Of a DNA stretch of 64,000 bases, positions 1 through 13,700 are shown in pieces; positions within the stretch are counted from its first letter, which is position 1, and every line of letters starts with the position of its first letter. This DNA is from Saxidomus purpurata (Eukaryota > Mollusca > Bivalvia > Venerida > Veneridae). The translations under genes and the position numbers were made by a program. The stretch covers positions 18,359,132-18,423,131 of the forward strand of contig JAFMSR010000015.1 of the NCBI GenBank assembly GCA_022818135.1, read 5' to 3'. The notes under the pieces are model-generated. The model searched no databases. It saw nothing but the letters and a program-made list of their open reading frames with translations, and was not told where the DNA came from.

Positions 1-357
1 CTACAACAAGATGCCAGCATCAATGTTTTGTTAAAGCAACCTTTTTTTTACAGCGTTGTGTTAAAAACTAAAGCGAAGTCTCTGCAAAGCCTGCAGGATT
101 ATATGAAACAAGCATTTGTTTTGCTATCGATAGCACATACATTAAAAGAACTGGAATGTTTGTAAAACTGAAATGTTAATGACTGTAACATTTACACTTA
201 ATGTTGCTAATTTACTACATGGGTTTTTCATTTTCCAACTGAAACAATGCAACTCACTGTTCACGTTAATGTTCAGTAAAAAATGAATAAACCGTTGTGA
301 ACAATGATCAGACTGTATGTGTATTCAGAGTGATCCTGGTTTTCTGTATCCCCATAG

Positions 358-447
358 GCGGCAAACATTCCCTCCAACTGGGCAATACATCCAGGTTTCG
401 GCAGTGGGTATCAAAGTTTTAAAAGAAAAATGTCATTGACGCTATGA
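358..447 (+). CDS. Putative last exon of a convergent plus-strand gene (partial)
   Basis: A pyrimidine-rich acceptor (CTGTATCCCCATAG) is followed by 29 open codons and TGA at 445-447. The peptide reads AANIPSNWAIHPGFGSGYQS, then FKRKMSLTL; its composition is protein-like. AATAAA signals on the plus strand at 748-753 and 796-801 could end the transcript. If real, this gene enters from the left and converges tail-to-tail with the myosin. The family is not recognised, the upstream exon is outside the window, and the reading rests on one acceptor and one short open frame. Confidence 0.4.
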   Translation, partial: AANIPSNWAIHPGFGSGYQSFKRKMSLTL

Positions 448-1367
448 GTTCTAAAACTACATCAGAAAAAACATAATTAATTGGCAATATCTGATGTTAT
501 GTTCTACATGTATAAATATCTTTGTTTTGGCACTGATTGCTCATTATCGATAAATCAAACATGCTTTTAAATTACTTTCTTATGTAGCATGTCCTTGGAA
601 GACACAGGTATGCATACCTAAGACCTTATCAAGAAATCTATTTCATAGTTTCCCCCCAAAATTTCAGTTGAAACCTGCAATTTCCTAGTATTTCAGATCG
701 TATCGCTGTTCTATTAATGGTTTTAATTAAAGCATTTAAAAGTGATTAATAAAAAATAGCAGATTTAGTTTGACTTCACTTTTAACACTTAACAAAATAA
801 ATAACCACCTGTTATTTCAAAACTTATATGAAATCTTTCTCTGAAAATTGACAGTTCTGGAATTTAGCCTACCTGGCTTGATTTCAAAAAGCTTTCAAAA
901 GAATTCAAACATTTTCTTCTTGTAAAAGATTCCATTTCATTTGGACAGGAAATAATACATAACTTGTTCATAAATATTTATTTTAACAGCATGTAAGCTT
1001 ATTGTTATATATATTGCAAAAAACATTTGGTAGCTTCTTAAAAACTTTTAACATGCATAAAGCTTTTAAACCACACAATTCAACTATCTACTTCGTATCA
1101 TTTGTTTTCCCATATCTACCCATATCTATCATTTCTATTCCCATACTTTTAAAAGTGTTGGAAAAGATCGATTTATCATTGAAATGTTACGATAATTTTA
1201 ATGAAAGTAACATCGGGTACTTGTCATGCTTGTTGCTTTTGTATTAGAAAACATTTCAAGGCTCTTAGCATGCTTAGTAATCTAAAGCAACAGATCGGTT
1301 TTCAACTTTTTTATGTAAAATTTTGTAACTTTAAATTGGGAAACAAAAGATACTTTTAGAACATCAC
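448..1367. other. Intergenic stretch
   Basis: AT-rich sequence between the putative plus-strand terminal exon and the myosin poly(A) signal. It probably includes the 3' UTR of the left gene. The small open frame at 1002-1247 has no supporting feature. No repeat family was recognised. Confidence 0.4.
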
Positions 1368-1373
1368 TTTATT
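1368..1373 (-). terminator. Poly(A) signal of the myosin gene
   Basis: TTTATT on the plus strand reads AATAAA on the minus strand, 148 bases past the stop codon. It is the first canonical hexamer seen downstream of the last coding exon, so the 3' UTR would be about 150-180 bases. Confidence 0.55.
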
Positions 1374-1520
1374 CCTATTACCAAAAATATTAACACAAAC
1401 AAAATCTAAAAAAAGTCATGCATTTAGATGAGCACCAATCAGCTGACTGTCATGAACACAGACGACACACTGCAGGCGAAATAACGACATTCCAACGGCA
1501 AATTTACAAAAGGTTAGAGA

Positions 1521-1703
1521 CTATTTATCCACCTGATCATTCTGTTCTTCACGCTCATCTGCCCAATTTCTGATTGCACCACCTCGCTTCATCATGATCT
1601 CTCGTTTCCACTCGGGTACCTCTTGCATTTCTTCCGCCATCTTTTTTTCCATCTCCTGTTGCTCCTTCATCTTTGCTTTACGTTCTTCTTCATACTGTTT
1701 TTC
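1521..1703 (-). CDS. MYO16-like: Myosin exon 22: C-terminus with third WKR motif and stop
   Basis: Acceptor TTTCTTGCAG, then 60 codons and TAA. The peptide is a charged, coiled-coil-like helix (EKQYEEERKAKMKEQQEMEK) leading to VPEWKREIMMKR, then an acidic end (EREEQNDQVDK). It starts in phase 0, matching the 33-bp exon before it. This fixes the C-terminus of the protein. Confidence 0.88.
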   Translation of the reverse strand, partial: EKQYEEERKAKMKEQQEMEKKMAEEMQEVPEWKREIMMKRGGAIRNWADEREEQNDQVDK

Positions 1704-4700
1704 CTGCAAGAAATACAGTTTCTATCAGGGGACTAAATAGGACAGTTGTTCATTCCGAAAAGAAAAAAAAAAAAATCTTTCACTGAGTGAACACTTAAAC
1801 CGATATTTCCACAGTGGCTTTGAAGTTACAGCTTTGTTATTCAATTGGAATGTAAATCGATCTTTCATGCAAACAAACAATTTCAAGCTAATAAGGTTTT
1901 TTGACATGACAAGGGTTTGTTTGCAAAACTGTAGTAACTTATATCAAATAAACAAGGACATACAACAGTTTTGTGGACAATCTTCTATTTAATCTACACA
2001 AGTGACATGTATTACAATTAACTACTGAAAAGCACACATTAAAACATTCAGAGAGCTCAAAGCAGCGAGTTCATGTTAGCACACGGTTCAGATGGAAGTA
2101 TCCGTCACTGAGGGTAACTGTTTCGCGGGAACGAGACTCGCTCTGCCGAGTTCCCGCAAAATAGTTACCTGAAGTGATGGATATTTCCATCTGAACCAAG
2201 TATCTCATTGCATACTGTCTTGCACTTTAAAATATATATTTGGGGGGTGTAAGATGAGATTTTCCAGCACTGGTAAAAACTGCAGATATCCCTATCTGGT
2301 ATGCAAGAAATAGTAATCCTTTGAACTTTTTTTTAAATCAACGTAACTATTAGAATGGAAGTATATTTTACTTTTGAGTGATATACCGGTAAGAATATCA
2401 CTGTTTGTTGTTTAGATGCTTAGTAATAAATCACTCAGGCCTTCGGTATATTGCTTAAAAGTGAAGTCTATTTCCTATATACATCACCAATTTCCTGACA
2501 CAATATTAATGCTTAATATAGATATGGCACTGGTGTGTGCCATGGGTTCTCGCTAGCACCTTACTTGTACAAGTGCAGCATTAAGCCGTTTTTCGTAAAT
2601 AAATTGTCGCTCAAATTAAGATGTCAAATGTCACAAAAGTTGGTGTATTATGACAGAAAGGCACAAAACTTGTCATAAGGACACACATGTTATGTTTCAA
2701 CTTCCCATGACGAAGCAAGAACGGTTGTAAAGTAAAACAAAATGTTAAAACTTAAAAGTTACCCGTCTTTTCTTGTTTTCTGCTTCTTGCGTTGCCTGCA
2801 TGGATAGAACAAGGTTTGCATTTTAGTATACATGCAACAAACATAAAACCATGCTTGTTAAATACTCAGGGATGTTTCTACATTAGTTTGATATAATAAG
2901 TCCAAGCTTTTCTTGATTCCGATGTGTACATTTACAACTGGTAAATGAACTAACACATTTTAAACTTCAAATAGGGGAGCGGTGGTGTAGAGGTTTAGGT
3001 GTCTGCCGCTCATCCCGGAGGTTGCGGGTTCGAGCCCCACCAAGTTCATGACCGTATCTCCTTATATGACACCAGTACTGGTTTTTCCAGGAAGCGGACT
3101 CGAGAGTGACTCGATAAGCTAAAAGCTTTCTTCACAATCCAGCTAAAATAAATTAGTACATGTATAAACTAAATAGATTTAATTTACTTATTTACATGTT
3201 ATTTGTTACCAGTAGCAAACGTTCTGGCTTTTAATTGGGATTTTTATGCAATTTTGAATAATATCTGCTTCAGTCTCGAACATTTACTAGGAAGAGATCT
3301 GAAAAATTCAGCTTCAAGGTTGGGCAAGAAAAAATCCTGGAAATGTTTAGTTTTGTTTCCATCCTAGAATCAATATGTCAGTGTAACAATTTATTGAACA
3401 GCATATTGGTAAGAAATACTCAAATTTCATGAATAGTTAAAACTAGTAAAATAAGGTTAAACTTATTTCTAAACTACGGGTTCGATCAGTTGGAAAATTA
3501 TGTTTCTGGCATGCACCAAACAATCTTACTTTTCAAAGTACCTAGCTGACGGCTAGTCTCGCAGTACATATATGTCAGGAGAGGTGTTATTTCTACCTAT
3601 GATTACCTGCTACTTAAAAGTTACATGATCTGTGAGAAAAAAACAGCACTTTTTTGTCATACATAGACACAAACTATACACCTTTGGCATGCTCTTCATT
3701 TTTAGTCTTTCAATACCCAGAATTTATTGTGACTGCTCTTCTGACTCAGTCTTTATCAATCTTGATGATTCTTGTCAGCAAAGCTGGCCTAACCCTCCAG
3801 ATTTTGACCATATGGTCAGTAAAGCCATGCCTAATCCTCCAGATTTTCACCATATGGTCAGTAAAATCATGCAAGTGACAAGAATATCATACTTCTCTAC
3901 ACTATTATTCATACCAGATTTATCCACATGCATAGGTCATTGCTATCCGCTTTGTTCCAGGATGTTTTTTTAACGTTTTTTTCCTGGTGTAAAATGCTCA
4001 TTTCAACAATATTCAAGTTATAATTTTATACAGGTGGGCAGTCTACCCAACCATTGTTCCTGGATAGTACCAGTATTTGACTCGACACTTAAGAAGAAAA
4101 ATGCCAATTTTCTTGCTAAAAGTTTCTGCCCTAGATGTATCACATTACATGCAGACTGGAACAGACACCTACTGAACTGCCATTTGTATCAGGCTCTGTC
4201 ATTGGCTGCATTGCAGGAGTTCGGGAACAAGAGGACCAAGATGGCCCTATATAGCTCACCTTTGTCAATAGAAAAACATCTGCAACATAGATCAGACCTG
4301 TTTGATTAACTTAGGGTGTAAAGACCTGATTCAATTTTTAAAGTTTTACTGGCCTGCTATTGTCTAAGTGGTTTAATGCCTTAAACTCCTAATTTCAAAG
4401 CCCAAACCTTACCTTTTCAAAGTGAATATTAACATGCAAGGCAAATTGAGGCCTGAAATCAGGACCTGGCCTGAAAAACAGCAGTCCTGATTTTATATAT
4501 GGTTTGACCAGGTGACCTTATTTTTCAATCTCAATGACCAAGTTTGTACCTGCCCTAGAGCCTTATAATAAACTAAGTTCTCACCAATTTATATTGTGAT
4601 GTAGCTTCCAGGGTCCTCACATAGTTTCTCACGTTATTCGGGCTTTATTGTTGTCCTTACATGACCTGAATTTCAACCTATATCCAAAGTACTCTGTCGT

Positions 4701-7700
4701 ACTTTAATGATAAAATAGTACAAAATGTTTTTTCTAGACAGTTAACAAGGCCTGATTTTGAGACCTAGCGTTTTAAGCCACATGATCTAGTTTGGAACTT
4801 AACCTAAAGAAATGTAGCCTCTAGGGTGTTTGAGATGTAAAAGTGATGTCAGACAGACGATGAATATCAAGCAATCACAACAGCTCATCTTGAGAACTTC
4901 GTACTCAGGTGAGCTAAAAAAATTACAACCACATGCAATCTACTACATCTAGTGGTCAAACATATTGCAGACTTGTTCATGTCTTATACAGATCATTCAA
5001 ACTGAAGACAGCAAGTGAATCTGGCAATGTTACCTTCTCTATTTCCTCCTTTGTCTTCTCTTCTTTTTCCTTTGATTTCTCCATCATTAACTTTCTCTTC
5101 CATGCTGGTACATGCTTCCATTTCTCTTGTTCCTCCTTTTCTCTTTGTTTTTTTGCCTATTGTAAGAAAAATAACCACATTTATTTTATGTTTTGCAGAG
5201 AATTATACAGTTTTCTCAGTGACATAAAAATGATAATCCACAGAAACTGTTTTGAAACTGTGGATTACCATTTTTATTTTCACTGTTTTGGCAATGTTTT
5301 ACCTGGATTAACGTCAAAAAGTATACCAAGCGTAATTAATGCTGGAAACCATAGGACGGTGACATTTCCAGCAATTTTCCATATTTTATAGAAACAAACT
5401 CAACAAAAGTAGAGTTTTAACCATAAAATACACGGAAAAATTGTTGGTATCGATGGATTATCACGTTAATTTTACTTGTAAACACCAAAAAGTAGTTGTT
5501 TTCACTTGTGACTGCGCCATTCCTGAAAATATCACTTTTTGATGCCCATTCAGTTATAATGTGATCTTACACCGAAACCAAAAATTATCATCTATATAAT
5601 GGACACAGGTGTTTTGGGCATATCAATTCTAGGATTACAATCGGAACCTGTATACTTATAGTCACCTAGATAAATTTCTATGTCTAAGATTAATAAATCC
5701 TGTCAATTGGTACAAATATCCAACTGACTTAAACTTGGTCCTATTTATTGTTTAGCTTACATCCCATGTTTCTGTTGTTACATTTGTTTAACTTTTTCGA
5801 TGAAATTCTGAACACCATACAAATTGTTTCAAAGCCATTTGTTGCTTCATTACCAAGAAACACACTTGTGCATTATGAATCTTCCTCATAAATGACAAAT
5901 CTCCCTCATTTTTAGAACCAATCTCCCTCCAATCTCCCTCATGACCATCAAAAAGATTTCACACCTATGCATTTCTTCCCTTTTTATTACTTTTGGCCAT
6001 GTAAGACTCAAAGAATTAAACAGATATTCTTTTACCCATTGTTTAACAAACATTGGTTTCATTCTTTTACCCATTGTTTAACAGAACAGAACAGAACATC
6101 TCATGACCTACCATGTCACCTACCACATTTGTGGTTATAGTTCATTCAAATAATTTTATCAGAACTCCAAACTGTTATTTATCAGCCAATAAATAGCCCT
6201 TGAAGAGATTTAATTTTTATAAAATAAACTATCTTTACAGATTCAACCTATTTATTATTAGCTACAGTTATGTAGAAAAATATCATACAATATATTCCTC
6301 TATTTTTTCCTGGTTTTTCTTCTCAATCATGTCCCTCTTCCATACTGGTGTACTTTTTGTGATAGGCGTATAGCCTGGTACATCATTGAGATCTGAAATC
6401 AGATACATGTATATGAATATCCATCATACAGCATTGGAACCAAACTTTTTGGTAACACTCTCCATTTAAGGAGATCAATTATAACAAAGACTTTTAAAAT
6501 TAAAAGGGGGATTCAACTGAAATAGGATATTACCCAAGTACTGTTATGTAGTTATGGTTTGTTTGTTTTGTTTGCAGTCGAACACCTGTTTTTCAACACT
6601 GATTCATTCATATACAGGTGCATTTTTCAACAGTGTTTCAGTCATTTCTATGCCAGCAGTTTACCTAATACCAATGTTCCAATGAAGGACCAGTACTAGT
6701 CCCCTATTCTCCGTAAGAAACTGCCAACTTTCTCAGAAAAAGTGTCATGGTCAGTAGTGGGATGCGAACCTATGGCTCCCAATCAATGAGAGGTTTGTGA
6801 TTAAAAGGCAGCAACCTTAACCACTCAACCACAGAAGCGGTCTTTATGTAGTTACGGGCTTCAAAACTTTTCTGCTTGACCAATCATTATCACTGTTACT
6901 GTCACAAGCATCCTAATGTGGAAATATAAGAAAAAAAGTCCCGAAAAAACTGTCAAACACTGCACATCAACCAATAACCAGACCCACACATTGGAATTAA
7001 TCCTTCAACTATAAGAAAATGCAGCGTTTTTTTGCACCTGTTTCGTCATTCCATGCCTTGGAAAACGTTTACATATGTTCAAAGGTAAACAACAACAACT
7101 AAGATATTACTCTAACCAAGGTATGACAAAAAACATATGACTTAGGGGAGTGAGCATACCTGACAAATCATTACGCACTTTAGTAGTTAATTGCACTTTC
7201 TTAGTGTTATAGTAAATATTTAAAGGTTGGGCAAGATGCTAACATGATTTCTCATCACGACGGAATTTCCAATTTCCAGTTTTTCATTCATTTTATTTTA
7301 AGACACAAAACACATTACCGTTAGATTGTTTGAAACTAACCGAAGGTATTACCTCATGGCATATTTGCTATAAGAACATAAAGAATGCCTGGTGCCCTGC
7401 CAAACATCTCTAGCAGATATTTATAGTCTGTTACAAATATGTATTGCTGAATGGTTTAGTGTTTACATCTTTTCTCCTCATTATATTAAAACTAGAGGGA
7501 TTTTCTGGAAACATTTACTGCATAACTAAGTAAAACAATCAAAGTATAATTTGTAGCATAGCAACAACTGTGCAGTTGGTCTTTTGGGAGTAAATGAACA
7601 TTTGTTTGTCTGAGTAACAAGGTAATGATGCAAGGTGACAGGGTTTTTGAGGGGTAGGATTAGAAACTAATACTCTTATATTTTAAAACAATGTTTTTCT

Positions 7701-10700
7701 TCTGATTCATAATGTCTCTCCTGAAAATCATATGATTATGACGAACAAGCTTCTTCAATCTATTTAACAGTGAAGGCAGAGACCAGCTAGGCTCACACCC
7801 TTGACTGCCATTATAATTCCTATGCCCAGTTAGCTTGGCTCCTGACCATGACCTATGCTTTATAAATCTGAGCAGCATGAACCCTTATGATTTAATGAAC
7901 AAAAACATGTTTAAAGTAACTCTTTTCAGATATTTTGGATTGGACAGATACATAAAGACTGACAGACAAACTAGGAGTTGCTCAGAGCAACAACTATGTG
8001 TATCTATAAATTGCATAAATGTGATTAATTTCTCCTGTAACATACAGCATTATGAATACACAGTGCAGCTTGCACCACACCATCTGTTTCTCATATTGCT
8101 GTAAACACACCCTCTATCTGATTCTTAGATCTTTCATAAAACAACAGAACCGCCAGACTGCAGAATTACTTACACTCGCATACCAATCTACGAGTTCTTA
8201 CGTTTTGACTAAGCTGGAATTTGTCATACGTTATCTCAAGAGTTTGACTTACAGACGCCATAGCTGACATGGTAGAGGGCACTGATTTTCAAACAAAGCG
8301 AATCAATATCATTCTGTCTAATAAACTCTTGCAATAAATATTTTATATGTCATACCTATATTATCCATCGTTATATCCGTGTTGGAATCGTCACCTGAAA
8401 ATAAACAAAGTAACACCTGTAATGAACATCTTTCAACAGGTTATTAACTTCAGACTGGCATCAATACAAATCCAGCTATATGATTAATATGGTTCACTTT
8501 TATGTTATAACAGAAAACTGCAGAAGATTATTATCAATGAGTTTTACTGATAAATGCAGTACTTGAAATGGTAAAGGCATTTCAACATCATTTTCAGCCA
8601 TTTTTCAGCTCAATGGGGGGTGTACATGTTGAGGATGGGGAGTGTACATGGTGAGGATGGGGAGTGTACATGGTGGGGATGGTGCTATCTACTTACACAA
8701 TGAATCACAGATTTCTAAGTTTTCCCTTGCAATAAAAGTCAACTTTTCTAACTTTATGTTCTTGGTCATGAGAAACATTTTTAGAACAGCAATAACATAA
8801 TCATTTTCTCAAACCAATGACCACCAGTATCTGTGTATCTTACTCATGTACTATCATTTAATAACAGACAGTTGTGAGGACTATTTAATATTTGTACTTA
8901 ATTTGCAAAACAAGTTCCCTCAACTGCTATTCATTGCTCTTTACATCTAACAGCAAGATAGGGCAACAGAGCCGACGTTTTTTATTATGCATCCATTTTT
9001 CGATGGACAGACAGATGGATCGATGGGCAGACAGACAGACGGACTGTCTGATTCTGTAACAGGTAGCTGTATGCAAGCCTATGTCACCATACAACTTAAA
9101 ATCTGTAACATACCCTTATCATGTAATTGTCTCTGAATATGTACCTAGCCATGAATATGTACCTAACTCTTAGAAACCTGAAATATACCTAACTCTGAGT
9201 ATGTACCTAACTTTGTAAACAGACTAAGCTCTGAATATGAACCTGATTCTTAAAATGTACTCAACTATGAATATGTACCCTGAGTGTACCTACCCCTGAA
9301 TATGTACCTAAATCTAAATATGTATCCAACCCTGAAACCTTACTCACCACATATACCTACATTTGTAATTATGTGTACTGAGTGACCATCCATGTGATGG
9401 CAATGTACTGATGTATACTTGAATTACTTCAAAATAATAAGAGTTAAGTTATCAAGTATGGTAAATGCATCTCTGTACATAAAACCATCTGATATGATAT
9501 GGAAATCATCAGTGTTCCATACACCAAGCACTGGGTTACCTGTCTCCTGTAGTGTAGCAAAATTAGAAGAGATAAGATATAGATGGCTGATAAGCATTAA
9601 TTTGGCTTCTTCTTGATGTGTAGAAAGTACTGACTGCTTGTATATCTTAATGATGTGGGTAGGCATATGTATTCAAAATAAGCTTTGAAATTTTTCTAAG
9701 AAATAATTATTCTGTGTAAAATCAGTCATAGATTTTGTGTTTTTTACTGAAACAGCTGATGCAGTGCTTTGATTCACCAGCTTCAGTATCACAGTTAAAA
9801 TGGTTGACTGCCTGACTGCAATTATGTGTGTTTTTTAGCCAGGTAAAATGAAGAAAATTGTGTTTATCAGGGCAATATGTGAAAATAAAAGAAGTAAACC
9901 TCAAACATAACTTAAAGGAAACAATGCTAAGTTATAGCTATAATCCCCCTCCCCCCAAATAAGAAGGTTACTAAGTGTAGTTTCTCTCAAAGGTTTCTAA
10001 AAGTCAAATAAAATAACTGATCTGTTCCAAGTTATCAAAGGCTGCTGTGAAGGAGGAATGTGTAGGTTTTGTGAGCAGACAGACTCAAATCTTTGACTTC
10101 TTGACCTTGAGTCGGTGTGGCCAGTCCATGGTTTCTGCACAGGTACACATCTGACCACAGTTTCATCAAAATCTAGACTAGTTAATAGACTGATTAAAAA
10201 TAATTTCTATATACTATATTTCATGCACTGTGTCCAGTCTATTTTATATGATTTTGTTTTATATGACTGGGGAAGTTTTATCATTTAGACCCACAATTCA
10301 CTGTTGCATGTGAAACAAGAGAAGGTAAATGAAAAAGTAATATTGTCATGAGTTTGTAGGAGCACTCTCACTCCATGAGTTAATATGATTATCTGTGTTA
10401 ATCAGTTATTTCTCATATTTTATAGAAACAGAGGTACCAGGGTTTCTTTAGTTGCATGAACAACATAAAAAGAGAGGATTTATACAGATAAAGAAATTGC
10501 AGAAATCAGAGTTCATTTCAGAAATTTAGTAGTGTGAGCCACAAATTTAGCAATGTGAGACCTACTAAACTTCTTAAATGAACTGTAGGTGAGCCCCTGC
10601 TAAATTTCTGAAATGAACTGTGTCGACAGTTATATGAATTGTTTAAAAGGGTGATCAATGAAAATCTATTATATTGGCTGAAAAGTTAAGACAGCAGGTT

Positions 10701-13700
10701 TGCATGTAAGTAAAGTTTGATCTGTTCAAGATCTGAACTCATCACTTGCAGGGTACATAAAGGGTTAAAAACAACTAAATCATCACAACAGGTCGTACCG
10801 ATGATAGCCTCTTTAGAGGTTGGTGGACCCAATAAGCACAATTACAAACATAAATCATCACTATAAAATACATGTACAACATTCGCCTACATCTTTTCCA
10901 ATACCTGTCTATGTAAAAATCCACTCTATGTTTCACAAAGCTTTTATTCAGAAGTGCTATGCAGTATAATCTACTTTCTCAGTATATATATATATTTTCA
11001 GTATATTTCACATAATGACATCGTTTCCATAGTTTCTGAAACAGGTGGAATAATAATCTACCAGATCGATATACAGAAATCCAACACCTGACTTATAGAT
11101 AGGCTTTATGTCAGTAAATGTTAGAAACAATGGAAAACAATTGGTATATAAAATCTGACCTGTTTAGTGTTCAGACAAAAGAATTTTAGGCTTTGATGCA
11201 AACTGGTAATAATAAACTATTTCACATCTCAATTCTCTCTCTTAATTGAAACTTGCAAGCATTATGCCTCACAGATGCACTTAAAATTCTGGAGAAATAA
11301 AGCTAAAACTGTCATTTCACAATATTAATACCAAGGACACTTCTTACTGGAACCCAATCTGTGACCTTGACCTTGGGCTTACTGACCCCAGATTGAATAT
11401 GGGGTGTTCTACTGCCAACCATCCAGTCTCTCTAAGAATGTTTAAAGACAATGGGTCATAAAACCAGTCATTGAACATAAAATATTTTGGGTTCATATAA
11501 ACCTGTGACCTTGACCAATTGACCCTAGATTACAATAGACTTCACACTGACAGTCTTCGTACCAAAATTAATGAAAGCCCAACAAATACGTGTAGTTGGT
11601 GAGATGGAGTGTGGAAAAGGTGTTTGAAAACAAGGGGCCCCTGTGACCTTGACCTACTGACCTAAAAATCTACAGAGGTGTACCTATGACCATATTTAAT
11701 CATCCTACAAAGATTGACGGAAAAAGGGTCATGTAACTCTTCAAAGCAGCAGTAAAGGATTTTCTTATCCGTGGACCCTTAAATTGACCATGTTCACAAC
11801 TCAACATAATACTGATGCTTCCTGACAAGTTTCATGAAAAATTCAACAAATTGCATTTTTGGAGACGAAGCAATGGACAAGTTACATATGTGCCTATTTC
11901 AATGAATGAATACATTTCGCTCTCGGCTTCTTTCTTCACATATTGAGCTTACTAAACAGGCATTCAGTCCTTACATTTACTTCTATTTTGTGATTATCTG
12001 CCCACGTGCTTCTTACAAATTCCCTCCCTTTGTAGCCACAAATAGAAAATCGAGAAAAAAAAGAAGAAATTATTTTGCTTAGAGTTTTAAATTTATACAT
12101 CATCTAGCCTGGTGGCGAGGCTAGAAAACTTCAAGTCTCATAAAACTATTGCAAATTAAAGTAGGCTCTACTCTACCGAATTACAGATTATATAGACTTC
12201 CAGCATTGTTTACAGCATTTCACTGGCTTGAATTTAACCCAATTAACTGCAAGGCAATCTTTGCAAGAAGTGTTGTTTATAGTGTTGTTTATACATGTAT
12301 AGTGGTGTTTATAGAATGTTTATGCTTGAATTATACAGCAGTCAATGAACTTGTAAACTGCCAGGAAAAATATTTGTTTCGTTATAAACACACTTTATCT
12401 CTTTCCCGTCTGAAGTGATAGATTTGCCATGAACTGACAGTACTATTGTACAAAAATATTGTATAGTCATGAAAGATTTTTTTCTGTTAGTTTTTCCCCA
12501 CAAGCTTCAGATACACTGCCAACCACTAAGATTTCCCAGCCAAAAAAAAAAAATTATGGTAAGATCACAAAGAAAAGAAAGAAAGAAAAAACTGATATAT
12601 AATAAACAAATAGTACTGCATTTTGAACTTACCTCCAAGGCCCCTGTATCCCTAAGTTTATTCCTTGCACAGACAACCAGACACTATTACTGAATTTCAC
12701 TTTGTCTGCTGTGAGATCACTTTATCACACAATACTGTGCACACACTATTATATAAACACCCCTATCTGATAATAACTTTTAACTTTCAATATGTATTTA
12801 TATCCCAAACGGAATTAGTGTTTCAAAACACCATACACAAAAACACTCGGTCACTTAAAAAACAATACCTAATTCCCTACTTTGTGAATAATTTCCCCAA
12901 TTTCCCCAGTTTTCTACTTCATTTAATTCCTCCAAATTGAGGCTCATATATAAAACACACAAACACTAGGATCCTTTTTATACAATATCGTGATTTACAC
13001 TTTCGCTAAATTCCACTCTGACTTTGAATATTGCACATAAGGTACGGCAGTGAAAGCTTTCTTTTTACCTATCCTCCATGAAGTGCTTGTGTATACATGT
13101 GCTGCACTATTTAACGGCTGGCAAGCGTATTGGCATCAGCAGGCTGCTTGTCAGAATGTGGTAACTACGACTAGATTTCTGATAATTTCCATCTGTTTCT
13201 AGAATACCTAATACCTACACTAAAGCCTCTTAGTTACCTAACTGATTCATTCATCCATTCGCTTAACGTTCACCAATTAATTTCGCAGCAATTAAAATTT
13301 TACGTTTTATGTTTCAATTTTTGCTGCTAATTTGGAAAGATTTTATTTCATATTTACAAAAACTTTTTTTTATCTACCGTACATAAAAATGTATTTTTCA
13401 TATACATGTAGTGAATCCAAGAAATACTGGTTTTAATTCAGTGAAAGAGAAATTAAATTGTATGAAAATAACAGTTGGTTTACAGTAGGTTAAAATTCCT
13501 TTAGATAACAGAAATACCTCTTCCACCTTCCTATCTTTAACATAATCAAAAAAGACATTTCATTACACTTAAAAATAAATAAATTGGCAGATCTCAGTAG
13601 TTTTTGCTAGGGATTTTTTTGTATCTTCAAATTTAATGAACATGACATTGTTTAATGGTTTCAAACTTAAATGTTCAAGGTTTCTAAGTATGCACCCTTC

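Larger units (their letters stand above)
1704..2762 (-). other. Last intron (two foldback elements)
   Basis: Intron between exons 21 and 22. It contains foldback sequences at 2085-2197 and 2357-2475; nothing else was recognised. Confidence 0.6.
2796..5033 (-). other. Intron with SINE and pearl-like element
   Basis: Holds a complete SINE (2974-3150), a 42-bp tandem duplication (3785-3868), a SINE fragment near 4034-4085 and a pearl-like element (4226-4918). The short open frames here belong to repeats. Confidence 0.6.

Noticed and set aside
2974..3045. Functional tRNA gene
   Set aside because: A and B boxes are perfect, but the acceptor stem does not pair and the sequence continues into a SINE body shared with other copies.
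7155..7194. Possible microexon reading KVQLTTKVRNDLS before a GTATGC donor (minus strand)
   Set aside because: The peptide is attractive next to the WKR exons, but the only acceptor gives 40 bases and would break the phase between exons 18 and 19 unless another exon is missing.
9424..9666. Minus-strand open frame with SNFATLQETG and a good pyrimidine tract
   Set aside because: The frame compatible with exon phases hits a stop; no family resemblance.
12635..12653. Strong GTAAGTTC donor after GGATACAGGGGCCTTGGAG (minus strand)
   Set aside because: Any exon ending here has a length or phase that does not fit the neighbours. It could be a non-coding first exon, but nothing else supports that.
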